Below the pieces are notes generated by a model. It saw only the letters and a program-made list of their open reading frames with translations. It was not told where the DNA came from and made no database searches. The translations under genes and the position numbers were made by a program. Below, piece after piece: positions 29,852-39,456 of a DNA stretch of 64,000 nucleotides. Position 1 is the first letter of the stretch. Every line of letters starts with the position of its first letter. Source of the DNA: Stentor roeselii (lineage: Eukaryota; Ciliophora; Heterotrichea; Heterotrichida; Stentoridae); NCBI GenBank assembly GCA_006503475.1, contig RSEH01000168.1, positions 1 through 64,000 on the forward strand. The letters are read 5' to 3'.

Positions 29852-30469
29852 TTAGTCTCTTCTTGTCAATGGACGAGATGCGAAGTAATGCAAGGGGTTG
29901 TAAATTTCTTGACACACTGGCTTCACGAAATGCTCCGGACGTGATGATTTACCGAATAAAGCGATAGGTGTCTTGTCTTTATGAACTGATGATGGGTTGT
30001 AGGTACCTGGACCTGGAGCTATGTTGTAGTTTGGAGGGTCTCGAGGAGCTTTAGCGAAACAATGGCCTTTACTCTGGCTGAACTCAGACTACTTAAATCA
30101 TACCACTACCTCTGCACTTGGCCTTCTTGTTATGAATGAAGCTCTGCTAAATTCACACGATCGAGCACTTGTAAGCATTTGCGTGCTTCTTGCAGTGATA
30201 CTTCGTCCTGGTTCTTCAGAAATCTGTTCAGAAAGACGTAGTTTTTTAATTGATTTAGAAGATTTTTGTGCGGAGATTTCATCAATCATTAAAGACATCA
30301 GCACTTTTAACTGATTTTTGCTTTCTGATTCCGTTTTTTTGACTTCTTGAATCACATCACTAAGGATGTCAAGGGTTCCAGATTCAATAAGTTTCTCAAG
30401 GACTTCATCAGTTCCTCGAAGTTTCAAGGCTGCTGAGTAGACTTTTTCTTCCTAATTAGGATGTACCAT
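29852..30469 (-). CDS. PG-rich (SHIPPO) repeat protein, axonemal candidate, 3 exons
   Basis: This gene can be read only after splicing: exon 1 is just the ATG (30467-30469), exon 2 is 30104-30451 and exon 3 is 29852-30088. Two 15-nt introns separate them, and the product is 195 aa. Exon 2 gives an acidic/helical part (LRGTDEVLEKLIESGTLDIL) and a basic Ser-rich stretch. Exon 3 gives APRDPPNYNIAPGPGTYNP, a sperm-tail PG-rich repeat, with a conserved YNP-LHYFASRP ending. Proteins with such repeats sit in or on axonemal microtubules. Neither exon alone shows this. It is flanked by CAP (24 bp) and the calcium channel (62 bp). Confidence 0.8.
30089..30103 (-). other. 15-nt intron 2 of PG-rich gene
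   Basis: Coding strand GTATGATTTAAGTAG, phase 0, with in-frame TGA and TAG. Removal joins ...SAEVV to SEFSQSK... and leads straight to the PGPGTY repeat. Confidence 0.85.
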
Positions 30470-30525
30470 GTATTAAGTATTTATTACTAATCGCCTCATT
30501 AGGATTTTACCATATATTAACTATT
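30451..30525 (-). repeat. Duplicated start-codon/intron module
   Basis: Two imperfect direct copies of about 28 bp lie side by side. The used copy (about 30451-30478) reads TACTTAATACATGGTACATC. The upstream copy (about 30496-30525) reads TAGTTAATATATGGTAAAATC, followed by CTAATGAG. The second would be an ATG followed by a 16-nt intron-like GTAAAATCCTAATGAG. Splicing there leads to a quick stop, so it appears to be a decayed duplicate. Confidence 0.6.
30452..30466 (-). other. 15-nt intron directly after the start codon
   Basis: Coding strand GTACATCCTAATTAG, immediately following ATG (30467-30469) and ending in an in-frame TAG. After removal the frame runs MEEKVYSAALKLRG. Without it there is no ATG for this gene. 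Confidence 0.75.
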
Positions 30526-30531
30526 ACATTA

Positions 30532-33500
30532 CTATTTGCTTTGAATTGATGATGAATGAATTTCAGAATTTAGTGAAATTTCGCCTGGGTACTCAATAAT
30601 CGAATCAGCTGGAGTAACGCTAACACTTTTCCTATTTTTCATCATCTTCCTGTTTTTCGTCCATTTTTTCCAGCTTTTAAATAAAGTCTTGACATTCAAA
30701 ATATCTAAAAAGAAATTCATTTTTTTATTATTTCTGATTTCATTCATCTGCCCATCACTATAATACCTCTGCTGATAAATACCTCTGATTTTCGCAAGTT
30801 TCCTAAGAGTTTCCTGCTCCTCTCTCTGAATCACATTTTTATTTAAATTTTCTTCTTTTCCTTTAGCTTTTTTGCGATACTTGTACTTCATAATCGCAAA
30901 CAAGAAGTCATTATAATAAATAAAGCCAAAGACATCGATTTCCATTTGAATAGCCGACATTTTTTTCATCATCTGGTCATAGTCAAGATGAGTAAAATCC
31001 CCAAAATCACTTGAAAGTTCTTTCATCATACGAATTAATTCTCGAAAATGAATTCTATGAATGACTTGCTTATCAGCAAATTGAGCCCAGACTTTCTTTA
31101 TCATTTTAATATCATGAGTGAACTTCTTAAATATATTAAAAGGGTTTTTTTCAAAGTCTTCATAAGTCTGAATGATGACCATGATGAAAAAGTTCAGCAT
31201 CACAAAAGACGTGATCGTCACAAATGACATGAAAAAAATTCCAGAAACAGTCAAATTAATCGCGTTTTTACAGTCATACATAATTAAATACCAGTCTTCT
31301 CCAGTAGAAACCCGAAATAAAGTAATCATCGCTTTGCCGAAATTGTGAAAGTTGTTATAAGAATTGATGACTTTTCCTGAATGAATGCTGTGAAAAAGAT
31401 TCACCCCGAGGACTGAATAAATAAAAAATATGAGCGTGAGAAGAGACAGGACATTAAGAATAGCTGGAAGGGAATACCCAAAAATAGTTATCAAAGTTTC
31501 TAATGTCTTCAGCGCTTTAAAAATCCGGATCAACTTCGAAATCCTGAAAATTCTCAACATTTTAAACATTTGCGGGCCTAGCCGGAGTAAGATAGTCCTG
31601 GTGCCAATAAAAAACGATAAAAAAATATCGATCGCTGAAGTTGTCACAACGAAAAAGTCAAATCGATTCCAGCTATTATAAAAATACGCCTTGAGTCCAG
31701 ACCCAATGATTTTAAGCACAGCTTCTAAAATAAAGACAAGAGTGATTGCAAGGTTGATATTTTCAAGAACCATTAAATACTCATTAGAAGCTTCATTATA
31801 AACCATGGCCATTTGCAAGATATTCACAATGATAATAAAAATAATGAACAGTTCAAACAACCTACTTTTATAAATCCTTGTACAAAACCTTCGAAGATAC
31901 GATTTTTCTGTTTCCACTTCAATATGAGGCCTAGCCCTAGGCAAAAGATGCTGAATTTCAACCCACAATGCCTGTTCTTTCGTCAAGACCAGCGCTGCTG
32001 TCGACATTTCATTTCTTTTTGCCCAGTTAAACTTGTCGAAAACGACTCCAATAAAAAAATTGAGGAAGAAAAAAGACCCGATAAGAATAAAAACCACGAA
32101 ATAATAAGCCAGATAAGGAGAAGAGTCTCGTTTCGGAGAAAGGCCGACTCCTCGGACGTCGACTGCCTGGTACATGATATCAGGCCATCCTTCTTCAGAG
32201 CTGAGGATAAACAAAGTGCTAATCGCGTTGATCACATTGTCGTAGTTCGGCTCAATCACATTCCAAGTAAAGCCAGAACTCAAACAATCATCTTGATTTT
32301 CTATTAAAATATTTGAACAAGAGTAAAGCTTTCCTCCAAGAAGTGAAACTCCAAGAATAGCGAAGATAAGCCAAACGATTAAAAGTACAACAATTACATT
32401 GAAAATTGCGATCAGAGAGTCGAATAATGCGACTATCACGATTTTCATTGAAATGTTGTGGCTTATAAAACGTAAAGGCCGAAGTGTTCGAAGGATGCGA
32501 AAGGATTTAATCACTGAGAAGTTGATGTCGATCAATGAGAGGTCAATGATAGAAAAAATCACTATCAAGAAGTCTAAAACATTCCAAGTATCCCTGATGT
32601 ACCCAGTCCCTCCCTCGTAAAATCCAAGAGCCACTGACTTCAACAGGAACTCAAGGAAGAAAAGGACTGTGAAAGAAAGGTCTAAATTATTCATCACCTT
32701 CACTAGTTCAGTTGAATCCGGCTCGTTAATCAGATAAGTGTCCACCGCGACTTTCACTGTACTACAAGTAATGATGAACAAAACAAAATAATCAAAAAAT
32801 TTGTTGTTTATTGTATCATATGAAAAAATCCTTAACTTTGAATCCTTTTCAAATAAAAAGAAACTCTTCTCACAGACTATCCCGTCATAAGTCGTCTTTT
32901 TCATCGTTGTTTGTCGGTCAAGTTCAGTTTCAGAGCCACTGTCATCAATTTCAAAATTCATCTCTTTCATCATCTGCTTTTTCGCCTCTTGTTTTTTACG
33001 TATTCTTCCTTCAAAATTCCCAAAAAGCGTTCTTTTAGCCAAAGAAGCTCTTCTTTCAGGCTGAACATTGACAATCGCTTCATTATCATCATATTTTCCA
33101 TTAAACCCTTCAAGTAAGATAGCAAGAAACAAATTCAAAAGAATGAAATTTCCTAAAATAATCCAAGAAATCAACAAAATTGCTCCAGAAGGGCCAGCAG
33201 GAGACCTCATCGCATTATAAAGAATATTCTGCCAGTTCTCAATAGACAAGACCTGAAAAGTGCTAATAAAAGAATTATGAAAAGTATCAAAATTCGACCT
33301 AGGTTTACCTTCAGGAAAGTCGAAACCATCTCGAAAGGCCTGCATTCCGAGCAGGGTGTAGATAAAAGTGAACAATAAAAGCAACATCGCGATATAAATG
33401 AACTTTGACATTGACCCGCTGATTACTCTCATGATAAGTTTCATTGAGTTCAGGTATCTGAAGAGTCTTGCAACTCGCACTACTCGAAAAATCCGAAAGA

Positions 33501-35976
33501 CTCGAATGATCCGAAAAGCGCTGAGAGTCGATTTTTCCCCAGATAAAAAAATCAATTCAATGATACTGACGATGACGACAACAGCGTCGAAGAGGTTCAT
33601 GTAGTCCTTGAAGTAACTACGGATACCTTTTGTTATTAGTTTTAAAGTCATTTCAGCTAAGAAGATGTAAGTAAAACAGGAGTTCGTCAGAGACAAGGCT
33701 GAACTCAGTGAGTTTGAAATCCCGAAATGGTCAATTGAAAGAACTATTGTGTTTAAAATCACACAAATTATCATCAAAAAGTGAAACTTCGTTGAACGAG
33801 TTAATAGAGCGAGTTTTCTAATGATTTGATTTTTAATGAACTGAAACCGTGAGTGAAAGTTGATTTTATTTATAGAAATAATCAAATCTGCATGGTATTT
33901 CAACTCGTCTACTGAAAAACCTGACCAGATACCTGTCGTTGTTTGAGACATCAAGTCACGTTTTAATATCGACTCGATTATCTGACGTGAAGGGGTGAAG
34001 AACTGGGAAAAGGCTGATTTTTTGTTGGACTTTATTGAAAATTTAAAGAAAAGTGCTAGTTTTGAACGGGAGCCGTAGTCTTGACTGAGTTTTTCTCTTT
34101 GAATTTCATCTTGTTCTTCGAAATAATCTGAATTTTTATCTGAAAACAAGAATTTTTCCTTTGAAAGTCTTTCTATCATTGGCTCTTGTGTGGGCATCAA
34201 GTCATTTAAAGATGTGTTGTGCAGTTCAAAGTCATTTATGAAGAACTTGAACTCGTTGATCTCTTCAGTCAAGTCGTATTTGTCAGTAAGTCCTCGAAAG
34301 AACAGCAAAGACTGAGGAGCTAGTTGATAAGGATTCGGCTCTTCAATGAAACTTCTGGCGCTCATCACTTTTCCAAGACTTGGCGAGGTGCAACTTTTAT
34401 TATCTTCAATGATTTGGTCTTCTTTAGCCATGTCTTTATTTACTCGAGTAGTGACGATTTGTTCTGGTGCACTTTTCAGTCTGTCGATTTCAGACATTAA
34501 AGAAAGACTTTCATCGTCATCTGGCTTCTGTGAGTCAACCTCGAACATCACCTGATGACTCATGAACCCTTCGACATTCATATTGATTCCTCGATTTTTC
34601 AATGTAAGGTTATTATAAGTGATCTTTTCACAGTCATTTTTAAAGTTTTCCTTTTCTTTTTCCACTTCTTCCAAGTCCTCCTGAGAAATTTCTTGAATTT
34701 TCGGCCGGGTTTGACTTTTTCTAGGATTTTTTTCCTGAATGACTTTTTCACTTCCGTTAACAGCTTCTTTAATAGCCTTGCTAAAGGAGTTCTTGATGAC
34801 AGCGAGTGTGATACTAAGAAGTAAAAATGCTCCAATAAAAACCAAAGGCAAGAAGTACAAAACAACATAATCTCCAAAAGACTTCTGCGCATTGACCATG
34901 ACATTCGTCCACCCCTCAAGCGTGATGCACTGAAAGACAATCAAAAGTGCAGAAAAAATATTATCAAAGTTTGTAACTCCAAAGTTAGGATTGTCTAAAG
35001 TATAAGCGCATTCTTCATCAATTCCACAATTATAAACTCCACAAACTCCTCCTTGAATAACACCTGTGCTTGTCTTCAGACATTGGTATCGGAAACTTCC
35101 AGACCACAGCTGAATTCCGGCAATAGCGAAAATAAGTAAGAAAAAAAAGAGTACTACTAAAGAAGCGAAAAGAGGAATCGCGGATTTTATAAGAGCTACA
35201 AAAATAACTCGAAGACCTGAAATTGAAGAGATACTGCGAAGAGGACGGAGAATTCGAAGGGTCCTCACTGATGAAAAATTCACTGAGTTGTAGGATAAAT
35301 AGCTAAGCCACCCTGTTATTACTATTGCAAGGTCCATTTTGTTCCAGTTGTCTCGGATGTAAGATGAATGACTTGTGATGAATCCTAATGCGAAGATCTT
35401 CAAAGAGGCTTCAATTGTGTAGATTATTAGAAAAATCTCGTCCATTGCAGAAAAAATCATGTTTTGCTCATTTGGGTTTTCCAGAGATAGGACTAGAATA
35501 TTAAAGATAATCACAAGAATAATCAAGTATTCAAAAGATGATGTTGATATTATCAATCTGCATAATTCTGAAACTCCATTCGCAACTCTTAAGCAAGCTT
35601 TTTGAATATCAACAAAAATGTTAGAATCTTCAATCTCGTCAATTTTTTCATATCGATTTTTTAACCTGATGTCGACACATCCTTGAGAATTTTCTATTTT
35701 AATATCTTCATATCGCATATTCCCTTGTGTCGGTTTTTTTTGAAAAAAGTCAGGACTTAAAATAGATACCCAGACATTTCCATCTACTCCTTGAACTAGG
35801 TCTTCCATTTCACTTTCACTGTCAGTGAGCAGCTGGAGCATGAAATGTCTTTTGTCGAGTCTTGTCTTCTTTTTTGGAAGGACACAAGTCGTCTTGCGCC
35901 GAGGTTCGGGAGACTTGAAGACGGAAGATCTGATTTGTTTTAGGCTTGGTAAGGAATTTCGGTGAGTTCGACTCAT
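30532..35976 (-). CDS. Four-domain voltage-gated calcium channel alpha subunit
   Basis: An 1814-aa pore-forming subunit with four six-TM repeats. Each has an Arg-rich S4: SVRTLRILRPLR, AFRIIRVFRIFRVVRVARLFR, KSFRILRTLRPLR, KMLRIFRISKLIRIFK. The selectivity filters are TLEGW (about 357), SIENW (about 917), SSEEGW (about 1264) and STGEDW (about 1560). Each repeat has a Glu, the EEEE pattern of calcium channels. Long cytoplasmic loops join repeats I-II (about 410-720) and II-III. After repeat IV there is an EF-like/pre-IQ region (KKFTHDIKMIKKVWAQFADK). In ciliates such channels carry the depolarising calcium current of the ciliary membrane and control contraction or reversal; that role is inferred. 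The gene has no visible introns. The next gene upstream on the same strand ends 11 bp away. Confidence 0.95.
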   Translation of the reverse strand: MSRTHRNSLPSLKQIRSSVFKSPEPRRKTTCVLPKKKTRLDKRHFMLQLLTDSESEMEDLVQGVDGNVWVSILSPDFFQKKPTQGNMRYEDIKIENSQGCVDIRLKNRYEKIDEIEDSNIFVDIQKACLRVANGVSELCRLIISTSSFEYLIILVIIFNILVLSLENPNEQNMIFSAMDEIFLIIYTIEASLKIFALGFITSHSSYIRDNWNKMDLAIVITGWLSYLSYNSVNFSSVRTLRILRPLRSISSISGLRVIFVALIKSAIPLFASLVVLFFFLLIFAIAGIQLWSGSFRYQCLKTSTGVIQGGVCGVYNCGIDEECAYTLDNPNFGVTNFDNIFSALLIVFQCITLEGWTNVMVNAQKSFGDYVVLYFLPLVFIGAFLLLSITLAVIKNSFSKAIKEAVNGSEKVIQEKNPRKSQTRPKIQEISQEDLEEVEKEKENFKNDCEKITYNNLTLKNRGINMNVEGFMSHQVMFEVDSQKPDDDESLSLMSEIDRLKSAPEQIVTTRVNKDMAKEDQIIEDNKSCTSPSLGKVMSARSFIEEPNPYQLAPQSLLFFRGLTDKYDLTEEINEFKFFINDFELHNTSLNDLMPTQEPMIERLSKEKFLFSDKNSDYFEEQDEIQREKLSQDYGSRSKLALFFKFSIKSNKKSAFSQFFTPSRQIIESILKRDLMSQTTTGIWSGFSVDELKYHADLIISINKINFHSRFQFIKNQIIRKLALLTRSTKFHFLMIICVILNTIVLSIDHFGISNSLSSALSLTNSCFTYIFLAEMTLKLITKGIRSYFKDYMNLFDAVVVIVSIIELIFLSGEKSTLSAFRIIRVFRIFRVVRVARLFRYLNSMKLIMRVISGSMSKFIYIAMLLLLFTFIYTLLGMQAFRDGFDFPEGKPRSNFDTFHNSFISTFQVLSIENWQNILYNAMRSPAGPSGAILLISWIILGNFILLNLFLAILLEGFNGKYDDNEAIVNVQPERRASLAKRTLFGNFEGRIRKKQEAKKQMMKEMNFEIDDSGSETELDRQTTMKKTTYDGIVCEKSFFLFEKDSKLRIFSYDTINNKFFDYFVLFIITCSTVKVAVDTYLINEPDSTELVKVMNNLDLSFTVLFFLEFLLKSVALGFYEGGTGYIRDTWNVLDFLIVIFSIIDLSLIDINFSVIKSFRILRTLRPLRFISHNISMKIVIVALFDSLIAIFNVIVVLLIVWLIFAILGVSLLGGKLYSCSNILIENQDDCLSSGFTWNVIEPNYDNVINAISTLFILSSEEGWPDIMYQAVDVRGVGLSPKRDSSPYLAYYFVVFILIGSFFFLNFFIGVVFDKFNWAKRNEMSTAALVLTKEQALWVEIQHLLPRARPHIEVETEKSYLRRFCTRIYKSRLFELFIIFIIIVNILQMAMVYNEASNEYLMVLENINLAITLVFILEAVLKIIGSGLKAYFYNSWNRFDFFVVTTSAIDIFLSFFIGTRTILLRLGPQMFKMLRIFRISKLIRIFKALKTLETLITIFGYSLPAILNVLSLLTLIFFIYSVLGVNLFHSIHSGKVINSYNNFHNFGKAMITLFRVSTGEDWYLIMYDCKNAINLTVSGIFFMSFVTITSFVMLNFFIMVIIQTYEDFEKNPFNIFKKFTHDIKMIKKVWAQFADKQVIHRIHFRELIRMMKELSSDFGDFTHLDYDQMMKKMSAIQMEIDVFGFIYYNDFLFAIMKYKYRKKAKGKEENLNKNVIQREEQETLRKLAKIRGIYQQRYYSDGQMNEIRNNKKMNFFLDILNVKTLFKSWKKWTKNRKMMKNRKSVSVTPADSIIEYPGEISLNSEIHSSSIQSK

Positions 35977-35987
35977 ATTTATTTCTA

Positions 35988-36809
35988 TTACCTGTCTTTA
36001 AACTCTGGATTTCGTTTATTTGCGAAGGCGTTCATCCCTTCTTTTCGGTCATGAAGTCCGAAGGTTGAGTGGAATACTCGCTTTTCGAAGATTAACCCTG
36101 CCTGCAAATTCATTTCAAAAGCTGAGTTCACACATTCTTTCGCCAAAGCAACAACCGGCTGAGAAAATCCAGCAATTTTCTTTCCCAAGGCTAAAGCTTC
36201 AGGTACAAGTTTATCAACAGGTTCAATCCTAGATACGAGTCCTCTTTCTTTAGCCTCAGCAGCTCCAATGAAATCTCCCGTGAGTACTAATTCCATAGCT
36301 CTACTTTTTCCAATTGCTCTAACAAGTCTCTGAGTTCCTCCACCTCCAGGAATAGTTCCAAGTTTTATTTCAGGTTGTCCAAACTGTGCCTTTTCGCCAG
36401 CCAGAACAATATCACAGAGCATTGCAAGTTCACATCCGCCTCCAAGTGCATATCCATTCACAGCAGCGATGATCGGCTTGCGGATTTTAGCGATTTCTTC
36501 CCAGTTCATCAAGAAATTGTCCTTCACAACACTTGACAAGTCCCTTTCTTCCATTTCCTTGATGTCAGCTCCAGCGGCAAAGGCCTTTTGAGAGCCAGTG
36601 ATGACGATGCAGGCCACATTTGAGTTCTCATCAGCGGACTTTAGAGCTGTTAGTAGTTCTTTCATTAGATTGGAGCAAAGCGCGTTAAGCGCTTTGGGCT
36701 TGTTTAAAGTAAGCAGAAGGACCTTCTCGTTGATTTCTGATAAGACTAAAGGCGAAGAAGAGAAGAATCGCGTTGATTGTTTCCAAAGTTTAACACCACG
36801 TAAAAACAT
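35988..36809 (-). CDS. ECHS1: Enoyl-CoA hydratase, mitochondrial
   Basis: A 273-aa crotonase that hydrates 2-enoyl-CoA in fatty-acid beta-oxidation. The N-terminus ([19 protein letters not shown]) is a typical mitochondrial presequence. The CoA/oxyanion motif [10 protein letters not shown] is followed by the two catalytic Glu motifs, [15 protein letters not shown] and [20 protein letters not shown]. The length matches the mitochondrial short-chain enzyme. It sits 11 bp from the CaV gene downstream and 11 bp from the SAC gene upstream, all on the same strand. Confidence 0.95.
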   Translation of the reverse strand: MFLRGVKLWKQSTRFFSSSPLVLSEINEKVLLLTLNKPKALNALCSNLMKELLTALKSADENSNVACIVITGSQKAFAAGADIKEMEERDLSSVVKDNFLMNWEEIAKIRKPIIAAVNGYALGGGCELAMLCDIVLAGEKAQFGQPEIKLGTIPGGGGTQRLVRAIGKSRAMELVLTGDFIGAAEAKERGLVSRIEPVDKLVPEALALGKKIAGFSQPVVALAKECVNSAFEMNLQAGLIFEKRVFHSTFGLHDRKEGMNAFANKRNPEFKDR

Positions 36810-36820
36810 TACAAAAATGA

Positions 36821-38500
36821 CTAGCTAAGTTTTAAAGGCTTTTCAATCAGTCTGCCGCCGATAAGCGGCAGAAGAGTTTTATAGAAGACGAGAATGATTA
36901 GAAAGAAAAGAACTGTCTGAAGAAGTCCAGTCGTTATTTTTCCAGCGAGTGTGAAAGATGAGATGATGACAATCATCAGTAGAACGATAAAAGTAAAGAC
37001 CTTCAAGCGACTTTCACTTTTAATAAACCCATGAAGCCTTCCAAGAAACAGTTCTGAGTCATTTTGACGGCTTCCATCATAAAAGTTGTTGATAAAGTAC
37101 CGAGTCAGGCCATATTTCGAGTCCTGCAAAGCCCCTGCAGTGGTTCTTTTTCCAGTCCGGGTGTAATCAGTTTTCATAGCTTTCGTCCCTGAGTACATCA
37201 GAGAAATAGCGTCAGTGTTATTTGCCCAGAAGTTCCTGAAGCAATACTCAAGACTCGCTGGAAAGGCGCCCATCGGATCAGAAGCGCGATGCCCGGCACC
37301 CAGAAGCTGCTTATGAAGAACTGCTCGGGCAAAGACACTCTGAACAACTCCAGTCCTATCAAGACAATCAACACAATTCGTGCGAAAAACTCCATTTTGT
37401 ACTTTTTTCTGAATTCCATCTTGAATCTGATGATTTTTTTCAAGTTCTACTTCAGTCCATGAGAAATCTTCTAGATATTCATTGAGTTCTTCAAGAAGTT
37501 TAGATAAATTTTCATATTTCATGTTTTTACATTCTTTGTGGAAGTCAAACCAGATGATTTTCTGATGAGTTGAGTTGACCAGTGATGAAAAAGCTTCTCC
37601 AAGTCGCTTCTGGGTTCCTTTTTTATCGATAAGGTTAACATAAACAAGATTTTTGTAGATTTTTAAAGTTTCCTGGTTGTGTTTCAGTCCTGGTTCCTTT
37701 TGAGGACTGATGACGACTTTTGGGTTCCAGGAGAGGTTTGGACTTTGAGTCCAAATCAGAGGAATAGAACCTCGAATCTGCAAAAAAGAACTCAAAACTT
37801 GTCGACCTGAGTCATTCCAAGCCAAGATCTGCTCAGTTTCCACGAAATTCGCTGCATTCCCCGCATTGTCCAAGCCACGAGTATGATACCGGGTCCCTGC
37901 TCGGCGACAGTCTCTTCTAGAAATCACTCCAAAGTCCACTGTTTGCCCTTCAAGGCTCACATGTTCCACCTGGACAAAGCCACTGATGACTGGCACGATA
38001 AGCTCCTGTACTTTAAACTTGTTAAAAGCCTCTGAATGCTCCAAGTTCCAACAAAATCTCGCATCTGAACTCTCTAAAGTCATCGGGTCACGGTATTGCC
38101 CGATGCGACTCACTGCGTTCGTCAGGTTTAAAGTGTAAGAAAAGTAAAAATACGAGGAATTGATGAAAAAACGCAAGGATGTTAAAGCCTCTTGGTCTTT
38201 TATTGAAGTTAAAGGAAGGAAGTCCACGTCTGATACTTGGAAAATGTTGTTTTCCAGAAGAGATCCGATGTATTTCGCTTCTTTTATGCTGCAGAGATAT
38301 GAAGCGTGCTGAAGATGAAAAAAACCGAGGAAGCCGAAACTTTCATTCACTTTGCCTGGGAAGGATTTTTTTGCTTTGGAGATTTGATGGTCTGATTTAG
38401 AAACTACTGCCATTGATGACCAGCCTTCCTTTGATAACAGGTACTCGGAAGGAGTGGTGCTGTATTGAAAAGGTGGAGTAAAAATCTTCTTGGCATCCAT
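36821..38500 (-). CDS. SAC-domain phosphoinositide phosphatase (Sac1-like)
   Basis: A 559-aa lipid phosphatase, probably acting on PI4P in the ER/Golgi. The catalytic CX5R motif is [10 protein letters not shown] (about residue 377). The preceding SAC motifs are present ([29 protein letters not shown], here in shortened form; [12 protein letters not shown]). The last 60 residues contain two hydrophobic segments, as in Sac1 of yeast and animals, which anchor it with the catalytic part in the cytosol. It is convergent with nothing and divergent from the Myb gene by 253 bp. Confidence 0.94.
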   Translation of the reverse strand: MDAKKIFTPPFQYSTTPSEYLLSKEGWSSMAVVSKSDHQISKAKKSFPGKVNESFGFLGFFHLQHASYLCSIKEAKYIGSLLENNIFQVSDVDFLPLTSIKDQEALTSLRFFINSSYFYFSYTLNLTNAVSRIGQYRDPMTLESSDARFCWNLEHSEAFNKFKVQELIVPVISGFVQVEHVSLEGQTVDFGVISRRDCRRAGTRYHTRGLDNAGNAANFVETEQILAWNDSGRQVLSSFLQIRGSIPLIWTQSPNLSWNPKVVISPQKEPGLKHNQETLKIYKNLVYVNLIDKKGTQKRLGEAFSSLVNSTHQKIIWFDFHKECKNMKYENLSKLLEELNEYLEDFSWTEVELEKNHQIQDGIQKKVQNGVFRTNCVDCLDRTGVVQSVFARAVLHKQLLGAGHRASDPMGAFPASLEYCFRNFWANNTDAISLMYSGTKAMKTDYTRTGKRTTAGALQDSKYGLTRYFINNFYDGSRQNDSELFLGRLHGFIKSESRLKVFTFIVLLMIVIISSFTLAGKITTGLLQTVLFFLIILVFYKTLLPLIGGRLIEKPLKLS

Positions 38501-38753
38501 TTACACTGATTAGAAGAAAGAAGTTGATTTAGTTTGAACAAGGTTCAGAGTCTTTCAAAGAATCATCTTTGATATGGTTTATCAGTGAAAGAATCAATAT
38601 TAAACAAATTTTGAAAAGTTTAGAAAAATTCAGCTTTTGGCGAAAAAAAATTAAAATCTTGCTTGGGGTGGCTTCATATTTGAAAAAAATCAGGAAATTC
38701 TGCAATTTTCATATAGTTTCAGGTAAATTTAAAGACTTTTATTCTAGAATATT

Positions 38754-39158
38754 ATGAGTGATGAATGCGAAGATTTTAATTTGCCGAAAAAACGAGGGCA
38801 TTGGTCCAAGGAAGAACATGGCAGGTTCTTAGAAGGACTTCAAAAGCATGGAAAAGATTGGAAAAAAATTGTGGAGTGTGTTGGAACCAGGTCTAGTAAT
38901 CAAGTTCGTTCGCATGCCCAGAAATATTTCTTGAAACTCGAGAAAAAAAGTAAGAGTCAGAGTGTCCATGGGCAAAACAACTCAGATGCTTATTTGATGT
39001 ACTTGCAAACCATGAGCTACAACGCTTACATGAGGTTCATGTTCGAAATGCAAAAGATCTTCTCAACTCCATTCATCCCCGAAACAAAACCTGTTAAAAT
39101 TGTTTCAGGACAGGAGGACTTGCCAGAAGACCAGAAGAAAAACATTAGAGTCTCTTAG
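38754..39158 (+). CDS. SHAQKYF-type single-repeat Myb protein
   Basis: A 134-aa protein with one Myb/SANT repeat (KKRGHWSKEEHGRFLEGLQKHG, then DWKKI) ending in VRSHAQKYFLKLEKK. This is the class found in plant circadian and Dictyostelium/ciliate regulators and telomeric-site binders. It binds DNA, and the targets are unknown. The rest is short and acidic/hydrophobic. The start at 38754 is immediately before the repeat. A 62-codon open frame just upstream ends at the ATG and is more likely leader sequence. Confidence 0.85.
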   Translation: MSDECEDFNLPKKRGHWSKEEHGRFLEGLQKHGKDWKKIVECVGTRSSNQVRSHAQKYFLKLEKKSKSQSVHGQNNSDAYLMYLQTMSYNAYMRFMFEMQKIFSTPFIPETKPVKIVSGQEDLPEDQKKNIRVS

Positions 39159-39456
39159 TAATAAGGTTTAGTGTCATTTGCGGTCATCTGCCAAACAATA
39201 AATCAGTGAAGATTAATGGAAGAAGGCTACTTAAATCTTAATAAGGATCAAGTATTTATTTTAGTTTAACAACAGGAACTGTAAATTGAAGACTTTCTTT
39301 TACAATGTTTCAAAGATTTAATTGACTAAGAAACTTTCATATTGAACCTTGCCTGAAGTTTCATCATTCAAAACTTGTGAATATCGAATCTTGATGCAAG
39401 GATCTTTTCAGACTCCTAAATTTTCTTACCATTTATTATTAATTCACTGATCTCAG
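39159..39456. other. Intergenic region (convergent genes)
   Basis: About 300 bp of AT-rich DNA between two 3' ends; nothing recognised. Confidence 0.5.

Noticed and set aside
34599-34940. Lys/Arg-rich ORF on the minus strand inside the calcium channel gene
   Set aside because: It lies in another frame of a clearly conserved channel gene; its basic bias follows from the A-rich codons of that gene.
38569-38757. A 62-codon + strand ORF directly before the SHAQKYF Myb gene
   Set aside because: Its end overlaps the Myb ATG, it has no family features, and its composition is like leader DNA.
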